From assembly GCA_017622295.1 (NCBI GenBank), contig JAGARK010000038.1, positions 1 through 64,000 of the forward strand: 64,000 nt of DNA. The letters are read 5' to 3'. Position numbers and translations under genes: made by a program. Source of the stretch: Oscillospiraceae bacterium (GTDB taxonomy: Bacteria; Bacillota; Clostridia; Oscillospirales; Oscillospiraceae). This document shows positions 16,198-25,379 of this stretch, piece by piece; the stretch's first letter is position 1, and every line of letters starts with the position of its first letter. The notes beneath the pieces are model-generated. The model made no database searches and was not told the DNA's origin. It saw only the letters and a program-made list of their open reading frames with translations.

Positions 16198-18129
16198 TCA
16201 GCGCTTCTTTCTGGAGACGGGTTTGGCTGTCGGCTTCTTAGGCGCAGCCTTGACCGCGGGCTTGGCAGCGGTTTTCTTTGCCACGGGTCTGCCCTTGGCC
16301 ACAGGCTTGGGAGGAGGTGCGCCGTAGCCGCCGGATCTGGGGGGTACGGCCCGGATCAGGCACTTGGGCCCGGAGCCGATGAGGTCCTCCCGGTGGGCCT
16401 TGATGAGGGCCTCCTTGACCAGATAATAATTCTTGGGATTGCGGTACTGGATCAGGGCCCGCTGCATGGCCTTCTCATGGGGGTCCGTGGGGACGTAAAC
16501 CTTGTCCATGGTCCGGGGGTCCAGGCCCGTGTAGTACATGACCGTGGACAGGGTAGAGGGGGTGGGATAGAAGTCCTGAACCTGCTCGGGATTGTAGCCC
16601 ATCTCCCGGATGTATTCTGCCAGCTCAATGGCCTCCTTTAAGGTGGAACCGGGGTGGCTGGACATCAGATAGGGGACCAGGAACTGATTCATGCCGTACT
16701 GCTTGTTCAGGGCGAAATACTTGTCCACAAACTGGTTGTACACGGCGTTTCTGGGCTTGCCCATCCGGGACAGCACTGCGTCGGAGACATGCTCCGGGGC
16801 GACTTTCAGCTGTCCGGAAATGTGGAACTGGACCAGTTCCTTGAAGAAGGTGTCCTTCTTATCGGCCAGAAGATAGTCAAAGCGGATGCCGCTGCGGACG
16901 AAGACTTTCTTGACCCCGGGGATTTTCCGGAGCTTACGAAGCAGGGCGATGTAATCCGAGTGGTCGGCCTTCATGTTTTTGCAGGGGGTGGGGTAGAGGC
17001 ACTGACGGCCGCCGCAGGCGCCCTTGGTCAGCTGCTTGTCGCAGGCGGGGTGGCGGAAATTGGCGGTGGGGCCGCCCACGTCGTGGATGTAGCCCTTGAA
17101 GTCCTTATCCCCCACCATGATCTCCGCTTCTCGGAGGATGGATTCATGGCTGCGGACCTGAATGATGCGGCCCTGGTGGAAGGTCAGGGCGCAGAAGGAG
17201 CAGGCACCGAAGCAGCCACGATTGGAAACCAGGCTGAATTTGACCTCCTCGATGGCGGGTACACCGCCGGCCTTTTCGTAGCTGGGGTGATAGGTGCGGC
17301 AGTAGGGCAGTTCATAGACGGCATCCATTTCCTCAGTGGTCAGAGGCTTTTGAGGGGGATTCTGGACGACGTACAGATTGCCGTAGGGCTCTGCCAGCCG
17401 CTTGGCGGTGAAGGGGTCACAGTTGCCGTACTGAACCTTGAAGGATTCGGCATACTTGCGCTTGTTGCCCTTCACTTCCTCAAAGGAGGGCAGTACGATG
17501 GTGGGCAGGCTCTCGTCCAGCTCGGTGGTTTTGAACACGGTGCCGTCGATGTAGGTGATGTCCTTGACATCCATGCCGGAGTTCAGGGCCTCGGCGATCT
17601 CCACGATGGACTTTTCGCCCATGCCGTACATCAGAAGATCCGCCTGGCTGTCCAGCAGGATGGAGCGCTTCATGCTCTCGGACCAGTAGTCGTAGTGACC
17701 CAGGCGGCGCAGGGATGCTTCGATGCCGCCGATGAGGATGGGCACATCCTTGTAGGTCTGGCGGATCAGGTTGCAGTAGACGATTGTGGCATAGTCCGGC
17801 CGCTTGCCCATCTCGCCGCCGGGAGTGAAGGCGTCGGTCTTACGGCGGTGCTTGGTGACGGAATAGTGGTTGACCATGGAGTCCATATTGCCGCCGGATA
17901 CCAGGAAGCCCAGACGGGGACGGCCGTAGATATCGATGGATTTGGGATTCTTCCAGTTCGGCTGGGAGATGATGCCCACGGTATAGCCGTGGCTTTCCAG
18001 TACACGGCTGATGATGGCGTGACCGAAGGAGTGGTGGTCAACGTAAGCGTCGCCGATGACATAAACGAAGTCGCACTGCTCCCAGCCCCGGTCGATCATG
18101 TCCTGTTTGCAAATAGGCAGAAAAGGCAT
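16198..18129 (-). CDS. YgiQ-family radical SAM protein
   Basis: A 643-residue radical SAM enzyme of the YgiQ group: N-terminal conserved region (about 1-290), then CFGACSFC near residue 304, which gives the C-X3-C-X2-C ligands of the 4Fe-4S cluster, and a C-terminal part. The last 40 or so residues are a Lys/Pro/Ala-rich tail ([17 protein letters not shown] and similar) that is likely disordered and may bind nucleic acid. The reaction is unknown for this family. ATG 18129 has GGAGG 8 nt upstream; the frame extends to 18162 without a ribosome site. Confidence 0.9.
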   Translation of the reverse strand: MPFLPICKQDMIDRGWEQCDFVYVIGDAYVDHHSFGHAIISRVLESHGYTVGIISQPNWKNPKSIDIYGRPRLGFLVSGGNMDSMVNHYSVTKHRRKTDAFTPGGEMGKRPDYATIVYCNLIRQTYKDVPILIGGIEASLRRLGHYDYWSESMKRSILLDSQADLLMYGMGEKSIVEIAEALNSGMDVKDITYIDGTVFKTTELDESLPTIVLPSFEEVKGNKRKYAESFKVQYGNCDPFTAKRLAEPYGNLYVVQNPPQKPLTTEEMDAVYELPYCRTYHPSYEKAGGVPAIEEVKFSLVSNRGCFGACSFCALTFHQGRIIQVRSHESILREAEIMVGDKDFKGYIHDVGGPTANFRHPACDKQLTKGACGGRQCLYPTPCKNMKADHSDYIALLRKLRKIPGVKKVFVRSGIRFDYLLADKKDTFFKELVQFHISGQLKVAPEHVSDAVLSRMGKPRNAVYNQFVDKYFALNKQYGMNQFLVPYLMSSHPGSTLKEAIELAEYIREMGYNPEQVQDFYPTPSTLSTVMYYTGLDPRTMDKVYVPTDPHEKAMQRALIQYRNPKNYYLVKEALIKAHREDLIGSGPKCLIRAVPPRSGGYGAPPPKPVAKGRPVAKKTAAKPAVKAAPKKPTAKPVSRKKR

Positions 18130-18191
18130 GGAAATACCTCCGAAAAAACATATTTTTTTCATTATAGCAGAAATCGCAGGGAAAAGGAAGA

Positions 18192-18228
18192 GTCAAAAAA
18201 AGGACGCATCCGTGAGGATGTATCCTTT
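18192..18228 (-). terminator. Terminator of the amidase-holin pair
   Basis: AAAGGACGCATCC and GGATGTATCCTTT form a 13-bp stem (one G-T type mismatch); T7 follows on the minus strand. Confidence 0.85.
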
Positions 18229-18244
18229 GATTGAAGAATTGTAT

Positions 18245-18649
18245 TTACTTCTTCTGCAGCTGTTCCAGTGCCCTGGCCATAGCCTGGGGCATGGGAATTC
18301 CTGCAAGTCCCAGATTCTCGATGATGGACAGCACTTCATTGGAGCAGAAGCCGATGCACACCGCGTCCCGGATGTATGCGCTGCCGGTCAGCTTGTCCAT
18401 CTGGACAGCCACCATTACAAACAGGAGCATCAGGCATTTTTTGCTGAGTCCCTTTAAGCCGTAGGCGGAATTATAGGCGCCGCTTGCGGTTTTGCTGCTG
18501 TTGTGAAAGACCAGCGCCACAATGCTGCCGGAGATGTAATCCACGCTCATGCAGATGGTCAGCGCGGCCAGCGCCGCATCCCATCCGCCGAAGGCCCAGG
18601 CGGCTGCCCCGCCGATGACGCCCACAGCGGTACAGAGCCATTGCTTCAT
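18245..18649 (-). CDS. Phage-type holin (toxin secretion/lysis holin family)
   Basis: A 134-residue protein with three or four hydrophobic helices and the family features AFGGWDAALAALTICMSVDYISG and YGLKGLSKKCLML near the middle. This holin family (with TcdE-like and phage phi members) opens the membrane so that an endolysin or toxin can leave. The start overlaps the amidase stop (ATGA) and AGGAGG lies 9 nt upstream. No other phage genes are near, so the pair may be domesticated. Confidence 0.82.
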   Translation of the reverse strand: MKQWLCTAVGVIGGAAAWAFGGWDAALAALTICMSVDYISGSIVALVFHNSSKTASGAYNSAYGLKGLSKKCLMLLFVMVAVQMDKLTGSAYIRDAVCIGFCSNEVLSIIENLGLAGIPMPQAMARALEQLQKK

Positions 18650-19332
18650 TGACTGTTCACCTCCTTCACGATCAGGTCCTTCAGGCGGACAACCAGGACT
18701 GACGCCTCCCTTCGGGTCAGGGACGTATTCCAGCCCAGACCGTCGCTGAGGTCGAAAAGGCCCCAGTCAAGGCAAAGCTGCGTGCATTCTTCCGAAGTGG
18801 CGGGGACAAATACCTTCCCGTCCGCTTCGATGATGCAGCGGGCGATTGCCTCGGCAATTTCACTGCGTCTCTTAGTCAGAAACGCTACGCCCACAGCTGA
18901 ATCGTGAAAATCCACCTCCAGCAGACAGGCGGGGGCTTTGGTTTTCCGCAGCTCATAGAGCCCCTTATTCTGTCCCAGGTTGGAGGCACGGTTGTTCTGC
19001 TGCCCCAGGGCCAGCAGCCCCTCCACCAGCTTCTGCCCGAAGCGCTTCCCGGCCTCGGAGTAGTAAAGTGCCACGGGGCCCCAGGCGTTGCCGTTTCCCC
19101 CGGCGTTGGAGTGGAAGGCCAGATGGAAGCAGGCATCCATGTCGTTAGACTCCGAAGCCCGCTGCTGGATGGTGATGTCCGGGTCACCTCTGTGGAAAGA
19201 TACCCCTGCACGGTCCAGATGGGGTGTGATCTCATCCACCAGCAGATTCATCTGCTCCTTTTCACTGCCGTAGCCATCGACGCCGATGTTGGCGGACTGA
19301 TTAGAGGGACTTAAATACCAGATATTGCTCAT
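18646..19332 (-). CDS. N-acetylmuramoyl-L-alanine amidase, endolysin type, with SLH-like tail
   Basis: A 228-residue Amidase_3 protein without a signal peptide, as usual for endolysins released by a holin. Motifs seen are YLSPSNQ at the N-terminus, DACFHLAFHSNAGG and CLLEVDFHDS, which supply the zinc and catalytic residues. The last 50 residues (LCLDWGLFDLSDGLGWN...LTRREASVLVVRL) look like an S-layer homology type repeat. AAAGGAG lies 10 nt before the ATG. It forms a two-gene operon with the holin. Confidence 0.85.
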   Translation of the reverse strand: MSNIWYLSPSNQSANIGVDGYGSEKEQMNLLVDEITPHLDRAGVSFHRGDPDITIQQRASESNDMDACFHLAFHSNAGGNGNAWGPVALYYSEAGKRFGQKLVEGLLALGQQNNRASNLGQNKGLYELRKTKAPACLLEVDFHDSAVGVAFLTKRRSEIAEAIARCIIEADGKVFVPATSEECTQLCLDWGLFDLSDGLGWNTSLTRREASVLVVRLKDLIVKEVNSQ

Positions 19333-19360
19333 TTTTTACAGCTCCTTTCACCCCAGGGGC

Positions 19361-19399
19361 AAAAAGAACCCCGGGTTGCAGACGGATGTGCAACCCGGG
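19361..19399 (-). terminator. Terminator of the ylmH-DUF896 operon
   Basis: CCCGGGTTGCA pairs with TGCAACCCGGG; on the minus strand TTCTTTTT follows. Confidence 0.88.
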
Positions 19400-19405
19400 A
19401 ATGAA

Positions 19406-19609
19406 TTATTTGTGCTGAACCTTCTTCTTGGAGCCGTCGGGGTAAACAATGGTGGTGTTTTCCAGATGGTTTTTCAGATTGCCGGTGACGGAATCAATGT
19501 AGATCCGGCGCAGCTTGGCGCGTTCTTCCAGTTCCGCCTCGGTCAGACCTTCGGCCTTGTTCTTGGCTGCCAGCTCGTTGATTCTGGCGATGACTTCGTT
19601 CATCTTCAT
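19406..19609 (-). CDS. DUF896 (YnzC-family) small protein
   Basis: A 67-residue helical protein with the family pattern RINELAAKNKAEGLTEAE...RAKLRRIYIDSVTGNLKNHLENT. DUF896 proteins such as B. subtilis YnzC fold as a helical hairpin; the function is unknown, with SOS-linked expression known for one member. GAGG lies 7 nt before the ATG. It starts 9 nt after ylmH, in one operon. Confidence 0.88.
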   Translation of the reverse strand: MKMNEVIARINELAAKNKAEGLTEAELEERAKLRRIYIDSVTGNLKNHLENTTIVYPDGSKKKVQHK

Positions 19610-19618
19610 ATTATTACC

Positions 19619-20404
19619 TCACACATAGCGATGAATTGTTACGGAAATGCGGTCTTTTTTGGTGCGGCCGTTGATGGCTGTGAGCTTGATCTTGCCAAGA
19701 CCACGGACAGATACTTTGGAACCCTCGGGAACCGGTTTGTCCGGCTTTTCACAGGGAAGTCCATCGATGGCTGCCTTACCGGCGGTGACATACTGGGAAG
19801 CCAAACTCCGTCCGATGCGAAAGCCCGAAGAAATGACGCTGTCTAAGCGCAGCGATGCCAGGGTATCCTTGATCTCCCTGACTTCCGGCTCCGGAATCTG
19901 CGCTTCCCGGAGGGGGATACGGGAGATATGCAGCTTTGTCCGGCCGGCGGAGAGGAAATTCTGCTGAATATAGGGGGCGATTTCCGCCGTGACGAAAAAG
20001 TCGCAGCAGCCCTTGCCCACGCAGATATCACCCAAGGTTTCCCGGCCAATGCCGGCACCCATCAGGGCTCCCAGAAAATCCCGGTGGTTCAAGGTATCTC
20101 CCTCAAAAAAGGAGGCTCGCAGGCAGACCAGAGGGCTGTCCTCTTCATAAAGGCTGTCCTCCTCCAGATATTCGGGAAGATAGCACAGCATCTTCCGCTC
20201 CGCGTCGGCATAACCGCCGAAGGTATGGAGCCCCGGCTCATCGCCAAAGAGGAACCGGGCCATTTCCAGCTCCCGGGGGGAGAGGAAGCAGGTGTTTGCG
20301 GGAATGCAGCGCCGGATCCCGGCATTTATTTTGTCCCACAGCTTGGCAAGAAGCACCCGGTCTTCCGGATTGTGGGCAATTTTTTCGATGTTGTTTCGAT
20401 CCAT
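19619..20404 (-). CDS. ylmH: YlmH-family S4-domain RNA-binding protein
   Basis: A 261-residue protein with an N-terminal YlmH domain (FLSPRELEMAR, FGGYADAERKML, HRDFLGALMGAGIGRETLGDI) and a C-terminal S4 RNA-binding domain (about 180-240, LASLRLDSVISSGFRIGRS). YlmH proteins bind ribosomal RNA-like targets and sit near division genes in many Firmicutes; recent work links them to rescue of stalled ribosomes. ATG 20404 is used because the promoter's transcript start lies near 20414, leaving a leader of about 10 nt; upstream ATGs are not transcribed. Confidence 0.88.
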   Translation of the reverse strand: MDRNNIEKIAHNPEDRVLLAKLWDKINAGIRRCIPANTCFLSPRELEMARFLFGDEPGLHTFGGYADAERKMLCYLPEYLEEDSLYEEDSPLVCLRASFFEGDTLNHRDFLGALMGAGIGRETLGDICVGKGCCDFFVTAEIAPYIQQNFLSAGRTKLHISRIPLREAQIPEPEVREIKDTLASLRLDSVISSGFRIGRSLASQYVTAGKAAIDGLPCEKPDKPVPEGSKVSVRGLGKIKLTAINGRTKKDRISVTIHRYV

Positions 20405-20420
20405 GGTATCACCGGGACTC

Positions 20421-20448
20421 ATTATAACACATCTTGCGGTTCTTGCAA
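20421..20448 (-). promoter_or_regulatory. Promoter of the ylmH operon
   Basis: Minus-strand TTGCAA (20448-20443), 16-nt spacer, extended TGT-TATAAT (20426-20421). Confidence 0.8.
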
Positions 20449-20459
20449 GCAAGTTTTTC

Positions 20460-20488
20460 TTGAGAAAGAAGGGTTTGTCGAGTATAAT
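20460..20488 (+). promoter_or_regulatory. Promoter of the flavoprotein operon
   Basis: TTGAGA (20460-20465), 17-nt spacer, TATAAT (20483-20488). The repeat element at 20505-20604 then lies in the 5' untranslated region. Confidence 0.7.
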
Positions 20489-20504
20489 AGGGAAAAACGA
20501 AAGT

Positions 20505-20604
20505 AGTTGAAAGTTGATAGTTGAAAGTTGAAAGTTATTGTGTCATCTTCGACGACTATTTTAATCATTTCCGTAGGAAATACCTTAACTTTCCACTTTC
20601 AACT
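20505..20604. repeat. Small inverted-repeat (MITE-like) element
   Basis: The left arm has tandem AGTTGAAAGTTGAAAGTTA-type units (20505-20537). The right arm TTAACTTTCCACTTTCAACT (20585-20604) is its near-perfect complement. About 48 bp separate the arms. There is no open frame. The form is that of a non-autonomous mobile or REP-like element. Confidence 0.6.
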
Positions 20605-20645
20605 CGAGCATCAGCGAGTTAAGCTGTAATCTGAAAGGATACATT

Positions 20646-21857
20646 ATGGTTATTGGTATTATCGGCGCGGGGGCGTCGGGGATGGCGGCGGCTTTGGCGG
20701 CGGCGGAGAATGAGGATGCTCAGGTGGTTCTGATGGAGCGGCAGGCGAGAGTGGGCCGGAAGCTCAGTGCCACCGGCAACGGTCGGTGTAATCTGACGAA
20801 CCTGCACGCAATGGCCGGAGGCTATCACGGCGACGACGCGGCCTTTGCAGCGCCTGCCCTGAAGGCATTCGATGTGGAAAAAACTCTGGACTGGTTCCGG
20901 GGACTGGGGCTTTTTACCGTGGCGGAGGAGTCCGGCCGGGTGTATCCTTACTCCGACCAGGCAAATTCCGTGGTGGATGTGCTGCGGTTTGCCCTGGACA
21001 GGCCCAATATCCGGCTGCTGACGGATTTTGAAGTGATGAAGGTCAAAAAGACTGACGATGGCTTCCGTGTGGACAGCAGCGACGACAGCGTACTGTGCGA
21101 TAAACTCATCGTTGCCTGCGGGGGTCTTGCCGGTACCAAGCTGGGCGGCACCATGGCAGGCTACAAGCTGCTGCGCGGCTTCGGCCACAAGTGCACCAAG
21201 CTGCGGCCCACTCTGGTGCAGCTGAAATCCGACTGGAGCGGCTGCGCATCCTTGAAGGGCGTCCGGGCCAACTGCCGGGCAGCCATCGTCCATGACGGGG
21301 CGGTTCAGATCGAGAGCACCGGTGAGCTGCAGTTTACGGACTACGGCCTGTCGGGACCTGTGATGTTCGAAATCTCCCGGGACGTCTGCCAGGGCAAGGG
21401 CAGCTGGTGCTGCCGACTGGACTTCCTGCCGGAGATCAACGAAGATACATTGAAAGAAGAGCTGCTCCGCCGCCGGGGCGGGAATCTGACTGCCGGGGAT
21501 CTGCTGACGGGCATTCTCCACAATCGCCTGGGCCGTGTGCTGACCCAGAGCGTGGGCATCTCTTCCTATGTGCCCATCGCCCAGCTGGAGGAGGAGGAAA
21601 TCGCCGGGGTCTGCGCCGCTGTCAAGGGTTTTGAAGTCAATCTGACGGAGCCCATGGGCATGGACAGCGCCCAGGTCACCGCTGGCGGCATTGTCACCGA
21701 CGAATTTGACGAAAACACCATGGAAAGCCGTCTGGTGCCGGGGCTCTATGCCTGCGGCGAGGTGCTGGATATCGACGGCGACTGTGGCGGCTATAATTTA
21801 CAGTGGGCATGGAGCTCCGGCCGGATGGCGGGCGCCCATGCGGGAGGAATACTATGA
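20646..21857 (+). CDS. HI0933/BaiN-family NAD(P)/FAD-dependent oxidoreductase
   Basis: A 403-residue flavoprotein. GAGASGMAAALAA at residues 7-19 is the dinucleotide-binding Rossmann motif. TGNGRCNLTN around 44-53, the RVYPYS motif and the C-terminal GLYACGEVLDIDGDCGGYNLQWAWSSG region mark the HI0933/YhiN/BaiN family. Members reduce double bonds, such as BaiN on bile-acid intermediates; the substrate here cannot be told. GAAAGGA lies 7 nt before the ATG. The gene overlaps the next flavoprotein (ATGA). Confidence 0.88.
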   Translation: MVIGIIGAGASGMAAALAAAENEDAQVVLMERQARVGRKLSATGNGRCNLTNLHAMAGGYHGDDAAFAAPALKAFDVEKTLDWFRGLGLFTVAEESGRVYPYSDQANSVVDVLRFALDRPNIRLLTDFEVMKVKKTDDGFRVDSSDDSVLCDKLIVACGGLAGTKLGGTMAGYKLLRGFGHKCTKLRPTLVQLKSDWSGCASLKGVRANCRAAIVHDGAVQIESTGELQFTDYGLSGPVMFEISRDVCQGKGSWCCRLDFLPEINEDTLKEELLRRRGGNLTAGDLLTGILHNRLGRVLTQSVGISSYVPIAQLEEEEIAGVCAAVKGFEVNLTEPMGMDSAQVTAGGIVTDEFDENTMESRLVPGLYACGEVLDIDGDCGGYNLQWAWSSGRMAGAHAGGIL

Positions 21858-23440
21858 TCAGAATTCGAGATATCGCCCTGCCTCCGGAGCACAACGTCAA
21901 TCAGCTCCCTTTTGAGGCGGCGCAGCTGTTGAAAGTACCAAACTCCAAGATCCGGGGCCTGAAGCTGGTGCGCAAATCCGTGGACGCCCGGAAGAAGCCG
22001 GATGTGAAAATCATCTACACCGTGGATGTCATGATCGACGGAAATGAGGAAAAGATTATCCGCAAATCCGGCTGCAAGCGGGCTTCCATTGCGCCTATCT
22101 CCTATTATAAAGTGCCAAAATGTGCTGTTGTCCCTGAAAAGCGGCCTGTGGTTGTGGGCTTTGGCCCGGCGGGCATGTTTGCGGCCCTGATTCTGGCACG
22201 GGCGGGCCTGAAGCCGCTGGTGCTGGAGCGGGGCGAGGACGCTCAGACCCGGCATGAGAAGGTTGAACGCTTCTGGCAGACCGGCCAGCTGGATCCCAGG
22301 AGCAACGTCCAGTTCGGTGAGGGCGGCGCCGGAACCTTCTCCGACGGCAAGCTGAACACCGGCGTCAACAATCCCAGAATCGGCTGGATTTTGGAGCAGT
22401 TCGTCAAATGCGGCGCAAGAGAGAACATCCTCTACGATGCCAAGCCCCATGTGGGCACCGATGTGCTGCTGCATGTGGTGCAGAATCTGCGCAAAACCAT
22501 CATCGATCTGGGAGGCGAGGTGCGCTTCTGCAGCCAGGTCACCGACCTTTGCACCGAGGGCGGCAGGCTCACGGGATTGAAGCTGGAAAACGGCGAGACA
22601 ATCGAATGTGACCATGCCATTTTCGCCATCGGCCACAGCGCCAGAGATACCTTCGAGATGCTGGAGGAAAAGCGGATCCCCATGGAGCCCAAGCCCTTTG
22701 CCATGGGTGTGCGCATCGAGCACAAGCAGACAATGGTGGATATTTCCCAGTATGGCTGCGTCAATCCCGTTCTGCCTCCGGCGGACTACAAGCTGGTGAG
22801 GCACTTGCAGGACGGAACCGTCTATACCTTCTGTATGTGCCCCGGCGGCCATGTGGTGGCGGCGGCTTCCGAAGAAGGAAGGGTGGTCACCAACGGCATG
22901 AGCTATGCCGACCGGGACGGCAAAAATGCCAACGCCGCGCTGCTGGTTACCGTCAATCCCGCTGAATTCCCATATGAGGGCAATTTGGGTGGCATGAGAT
23001 GGCAGCGGGATATTGAGGAAGCGGCCTACAAGGTTAGCGGCAGCTATCAGGCCCCCGCCCAGACGGTGGGAGATTTCCTGGCCGGCAGACCCAGTGTCGG
23101 CCCCGGCGGGATAAAGCCCACCTATCGCCCCTGCGTTGCCTGGTGCGATCTGAATGAGGTGCTTCCGGCTAAGATCAGCCGCAGCCTGAAAGAGGCCCTG
23201 CCGCTACTGAATCAGAATCTGTCCGGCTTCGGCTGTGCTGATGCGGTGCTGACGGCCCCGGAGACCAGAAGCTCCTCTCCCGTCCGGATCATCCGTGGTG
23301 AGGACCGGCAGTCGGAAGTGCGGGGGCTTTACCCCTGCGGCGAGGGCGCCGGTTACGCCGGCGGCATCATGTCCGCAGCCATCGACGGCATCCAGTGCGC
23401 CGAAGCGGTGATTGAAGCGCTGAAAGCGGAAAATAACTAA
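21854..23440 (+). CDS. COG2509-type FAD-dependent dehydrogenase
   Basis: A 528-residue flavoprotein. An N-terminal domain of about 90 residues with alternating strands precedes the FAD-binding motif VVVGFGPAGMFAALILARAG (split here by one conserved Gly series, about 99-118). GEGGAGTFSDGKLNT and the C-terminal GLYPCGEGAGYAGGIMSAAIDG are typical. These uncharacterised dehydrogenases are widespread in Clostridia. GGGAGGAA precedes the ATG, which overlaps the stop of the preceding flavoprotein, so the two are co-translated. The substrate is unknown. Confidence 0.85.
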   Translation: MIRIRDIALPPEHNVNQLPFEAAQLLKVPNSKIRGLKLVRKSVDARKKPDVKIIYTVDVMIDGNEEKIIRKSGCKRASIAPISYYKVPKCAVVPEKRPVVVGFGPAGMFAALILARAGLKPLVLERGEDAQTRHEKVERFWQTGQLDPRSNVQFGEGGAGTFSDGKLNTGVNNPRIGWILEQFVKCGARENILYDAKPHVGTDVLLHVVQNLRKTIIDLGGEVRFCSQVTDLCTEGGRLTGLKLENGETIECDHAIFAIGHSARDTFEMLEEKRIPMEPKPFAMGVRIEHKQTMVDISQYGCVNPVLPPADYKLVRHLQDGTVYTFCMCPGGHVVAAASEEGRVVTNGMSYADRDGKNANAALLVTVNPAEFPYEGNLGGMRWQRDIEEAAYKVSGSYQAPAQTVGDFLAGRPSVGPGGIKPTYRPCVAWCDLNEVLPAKISRSLKEALPLLNQNLSGFGCADAVLTAPETRSSSPVRIIRGEDRQSEVRGLYPCGEGAGYAGGIMSAAIDGIQCAEAVIEALKAENN

Positions 23441-23447
23441 TAGTATA

Positions 23448-23478
23448 CCCGACCTATGAACCATAGGTCGGGTTTTCA
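23448..23478 (+). terminator. Terminator of the flavoprotein operon
   Basis: CCCGACCTATG pairs with CATAGGTCGGG around AAC; GTTTTCATAT follows. Confidence 0.82.
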
Positions 23479-23498
23479 TATATTCTGCCGGAGGATGC

Positions 23499-23786
23499 TT
23501 AATTCAGCCGGATGACAATCAGGGTGGCAATGACCACCTGGGCGGCCAGAATCAGCGGCACGCCAATGGTGAATTTGGGGTGGAGAGTCTTGTGGCGGAA
23601 GAGATACATACCGGCAAGCATACCGATGCTGCCGCCGATGGTGGAGATCAGCATCAGCCGGGCTTCCGGGATGCGCCAGGCATTTTTCCTGGCCCGCAGC
23701 TTGTCCACAAGCATAATGAGAAAACCGATTGCATTGATTATCAACAGATACCAAAGCAGAATTTTCAAAAGATCAATTCCTTTCAT
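23499..23786 (-). CDS. DUF1294 small membrane protein
   Basis: A protein of up to 95 residues with three hydrophobic helices and the DUF1294 pattern (NAIGFLIMLVDKLRARKNAWRIPEARL, then GGSIGMLAGMYLFRHKTLHPKF). Function unknown. The ATG at 23786 has no ribosome site on its 5' side. A TTG at 23768 lies 9 nt after GAAAGGA and gives the N-terminus usual for the family, so the true start may be 23768. Confidence 0.82.
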   Translation of the reverse strand: MKGIDLLKILLWYLLIINAIGFLIMLVDKLRARKNAWRIPEARLMLISTIGGSIGMLAGMYLFRHKTLHPKFTIGVPLILAAQVVIATLIVIRLN

Positions 23787-23799
23787 GGGGGGATTTTTT

Positions 23800-24288
23800 A
23801 TGAGAAAACTGTTGCTGATTCTGGGGATGGTGCTGGTGCTGACCGGCTGCGGCTCTCAGGAGACCCTGGAAACCATTGCGGATGAGGCCATCCAGGCTGT
23901 GTCCGCCCAGCCGAAGCAGATCCATGTGGAGCTGCCGGAGGAAGCGGCGCTGCCTGCCATGGAAAGCGACAGCGGGGTGCTGTACATGTGCAGGGATTAC
24001 GATGTGTCCATCCAGACCATGGATGGGGGAGACCTGCAGCGGACCGTGCGGGCCGTCAGCGGGTATGAAATCGACGAATTGACGCTGATGCAGACCATCG
24101 AAGACGGCTGCACCCGCAGTGAATTCGTCTGGACCGCCTCCGGGGAAGCCGGGGAGCAGGTCTGCCGGGCGGCAGTGCTGGATGACGGTAGCTACCACTA
24201 TGTGCTCACCGCGACCATAGACGCCGAAGAAGCCCTGCAATATCAGGAAATCTGGAATGGGATGTTTGAATCTTTTTATGTTTCTTAA
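23800..24288 (+). CDS. Small lipoprotein of unknown function
   Basis: A 162-residue protein with a lipoprotein signal peptide (VLTGC lipobox, Cys 18) and a soluble domain I do not recognise. GGGGGGA sits 6 nt before the ATG. It diverges from the DUF1294 gene, with about 13 nt between the two start codons, and its end overlaps the end of the WYL gene by 4 bases. Probably faces outward at the membrane. Confidence 0.72.
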   Translation: MRKLLLILGMVLVLTGCGSQETLETIADEAIQAVSAQPKQIHVELPEEAALPAMESDSGVLYMCRDYDVSIQTMDGGDLQRTVRAVSGYEIDELTLMQTIEDGCTRSEFVWTASGEAGEQVCRAAVLDDGSYHYVLTATIDAEEALQYQEIWNGMFESFYVS

Positions 24289-25262
24289 TACTGCTCCAAT
24301 GCCTCCAGACACATCCGGCGGCACTGGTCCACCACAGACTGGGGGTGGAGGATCTTTGCCTTGCTGCCGAAGCCGATGACCCAACTGAGGAACATGGGAG
24401 ACACGGCAACTTTTACGGTGAATACGAAATGCTCTTCACCGTCGGGAATCAGCATGGTGCCCTTGCCGAAGCGGTCGATGACCACATTTACAAGGCTGCG
24501 GTGGAATCGGAGTTTGACATCCACCGCTTCGCCGGCATACATCTGAAAGAGCCGGTTGGCATGCTCCACCAGCTTCTTGCCTGTCAGCTCCGGGCAGGGA
24601 ACCCGGGGGTCCTCGGTCAGCGTGATGTCACTCATGCGGTCCACCCGGTAGGAGGTGATGCCGTGGCGGTCGGACAGAGCCAGCAGGTAGCAGTTTTCGT
24701 GATCCTGACACAGGCCGTAGGGACTGGCCTTGTAGGACTTGTCACGGTACTTCCGCTTCCCGTCCAGACCCCAGTCGAAATACCGGAAGGCGATCTGCCG
24801 GTTTTCGGCAATGGCCTCCTGGATCCGGTCCACATTATAGTAGATGGTCTCGTTCATGCTCTTGACCCGGCCGGAGACCAGCACATCCCGGCGCATGAGC
24901 TTGGCATCGTGAACGCTGCACTGATTGCACAGCTTCTCAATCAGCTCCCGGGATTTCTTTTCGGTGAGGAACCGGCTGGACTGGACGGCGTCGATGAGCA
25001 GCTTCAGCTCCACCAGTTCGAAATTCCGGGAGGCGATGTAGTAGCCGCCGGCTTTTCCAGGAACGGAGACAATATCCACGCCATAGTCCTGCAGGGCGGA
25101 GATGTCTGAATAAATGGTCTTGCGCTCGCAGAGGATATTGTGCTGCTTATCCAGCATGTCGATCAACTCTGCCGCTCTCACGGGGTGATCCTCGTGGGAG
25201 TTCCTTTGCAGATAATCGAGGATATAGAATATTTTCAGCTTCTGATTGTCGGATTTCGGCAT
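24285..25262 (-). CDS. WYL-domain transcription regulator
   Basis: A 325-residue regulator: an N-terminal winged helix (about 8-70, KIFYILDYLQRNS and CERKTIYSDISALQDYG), then a WYL domain (about 140-225, RQIAFRYFDWG...YKASPYGLCQDHENCYLLAL) and the C-terminal WCX extension. WYL domains bind nucleic acid fragments or other ligands and control DNA repair, defence or metabolism genes. AGAGG lies 8 nt before ATG 25262. Targets unknown; nfo, the divergent neighbour, is a possible one. Confidence 0.88.
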   Translation of the reverse strand: MPKSDNQKLKIFYILDYLQRNSHEDHPVRAAELIDMLDKQHNILCERKTIYSDISALQDYGVDIVSVPGKAGGYYIASRNFELVELKLLIDAVQSSRFLTEKKSRELIEKLCNQCSVHDAKLMRRDVLVSGRVKSMNETIYYNVDRIQEAIAENRQIAFRYFDWGLDGKRKYRDKSYKASPYGLCQDHENCYLLALSDRHGITSYRVDRMSDITLTEDPRVPCPELTGKKLVEHANRLFQMYAGEAVDVKLRFHRSLVNVVIDRFGKGTMLIPDGEEHFVFTVKVAVSPMFLSWVIGFGSKAKILHPQSVVDQCRRMCLEALEQY

Positions 25263-25327
25263 ATAGGCCACCTCTTTGTCAGGATATGTCCATTATATCA
25301 CACCATTTAAGCCGTTGGAATGGAAAT

Positions 25328-25356
25328 TTGCATTTTTTTAGATTGTATGGTATATT
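25328..25356 (+). promoter_or_regulatory. Promoter of nfo
   Basis: TTGCAT (25328-25333), 17-nt spacer, TATATT (25351-25356). Confidence 0.8.
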
Positions 25357-25379
25357 GTATCCTTCAGGAGGTGTTACCT

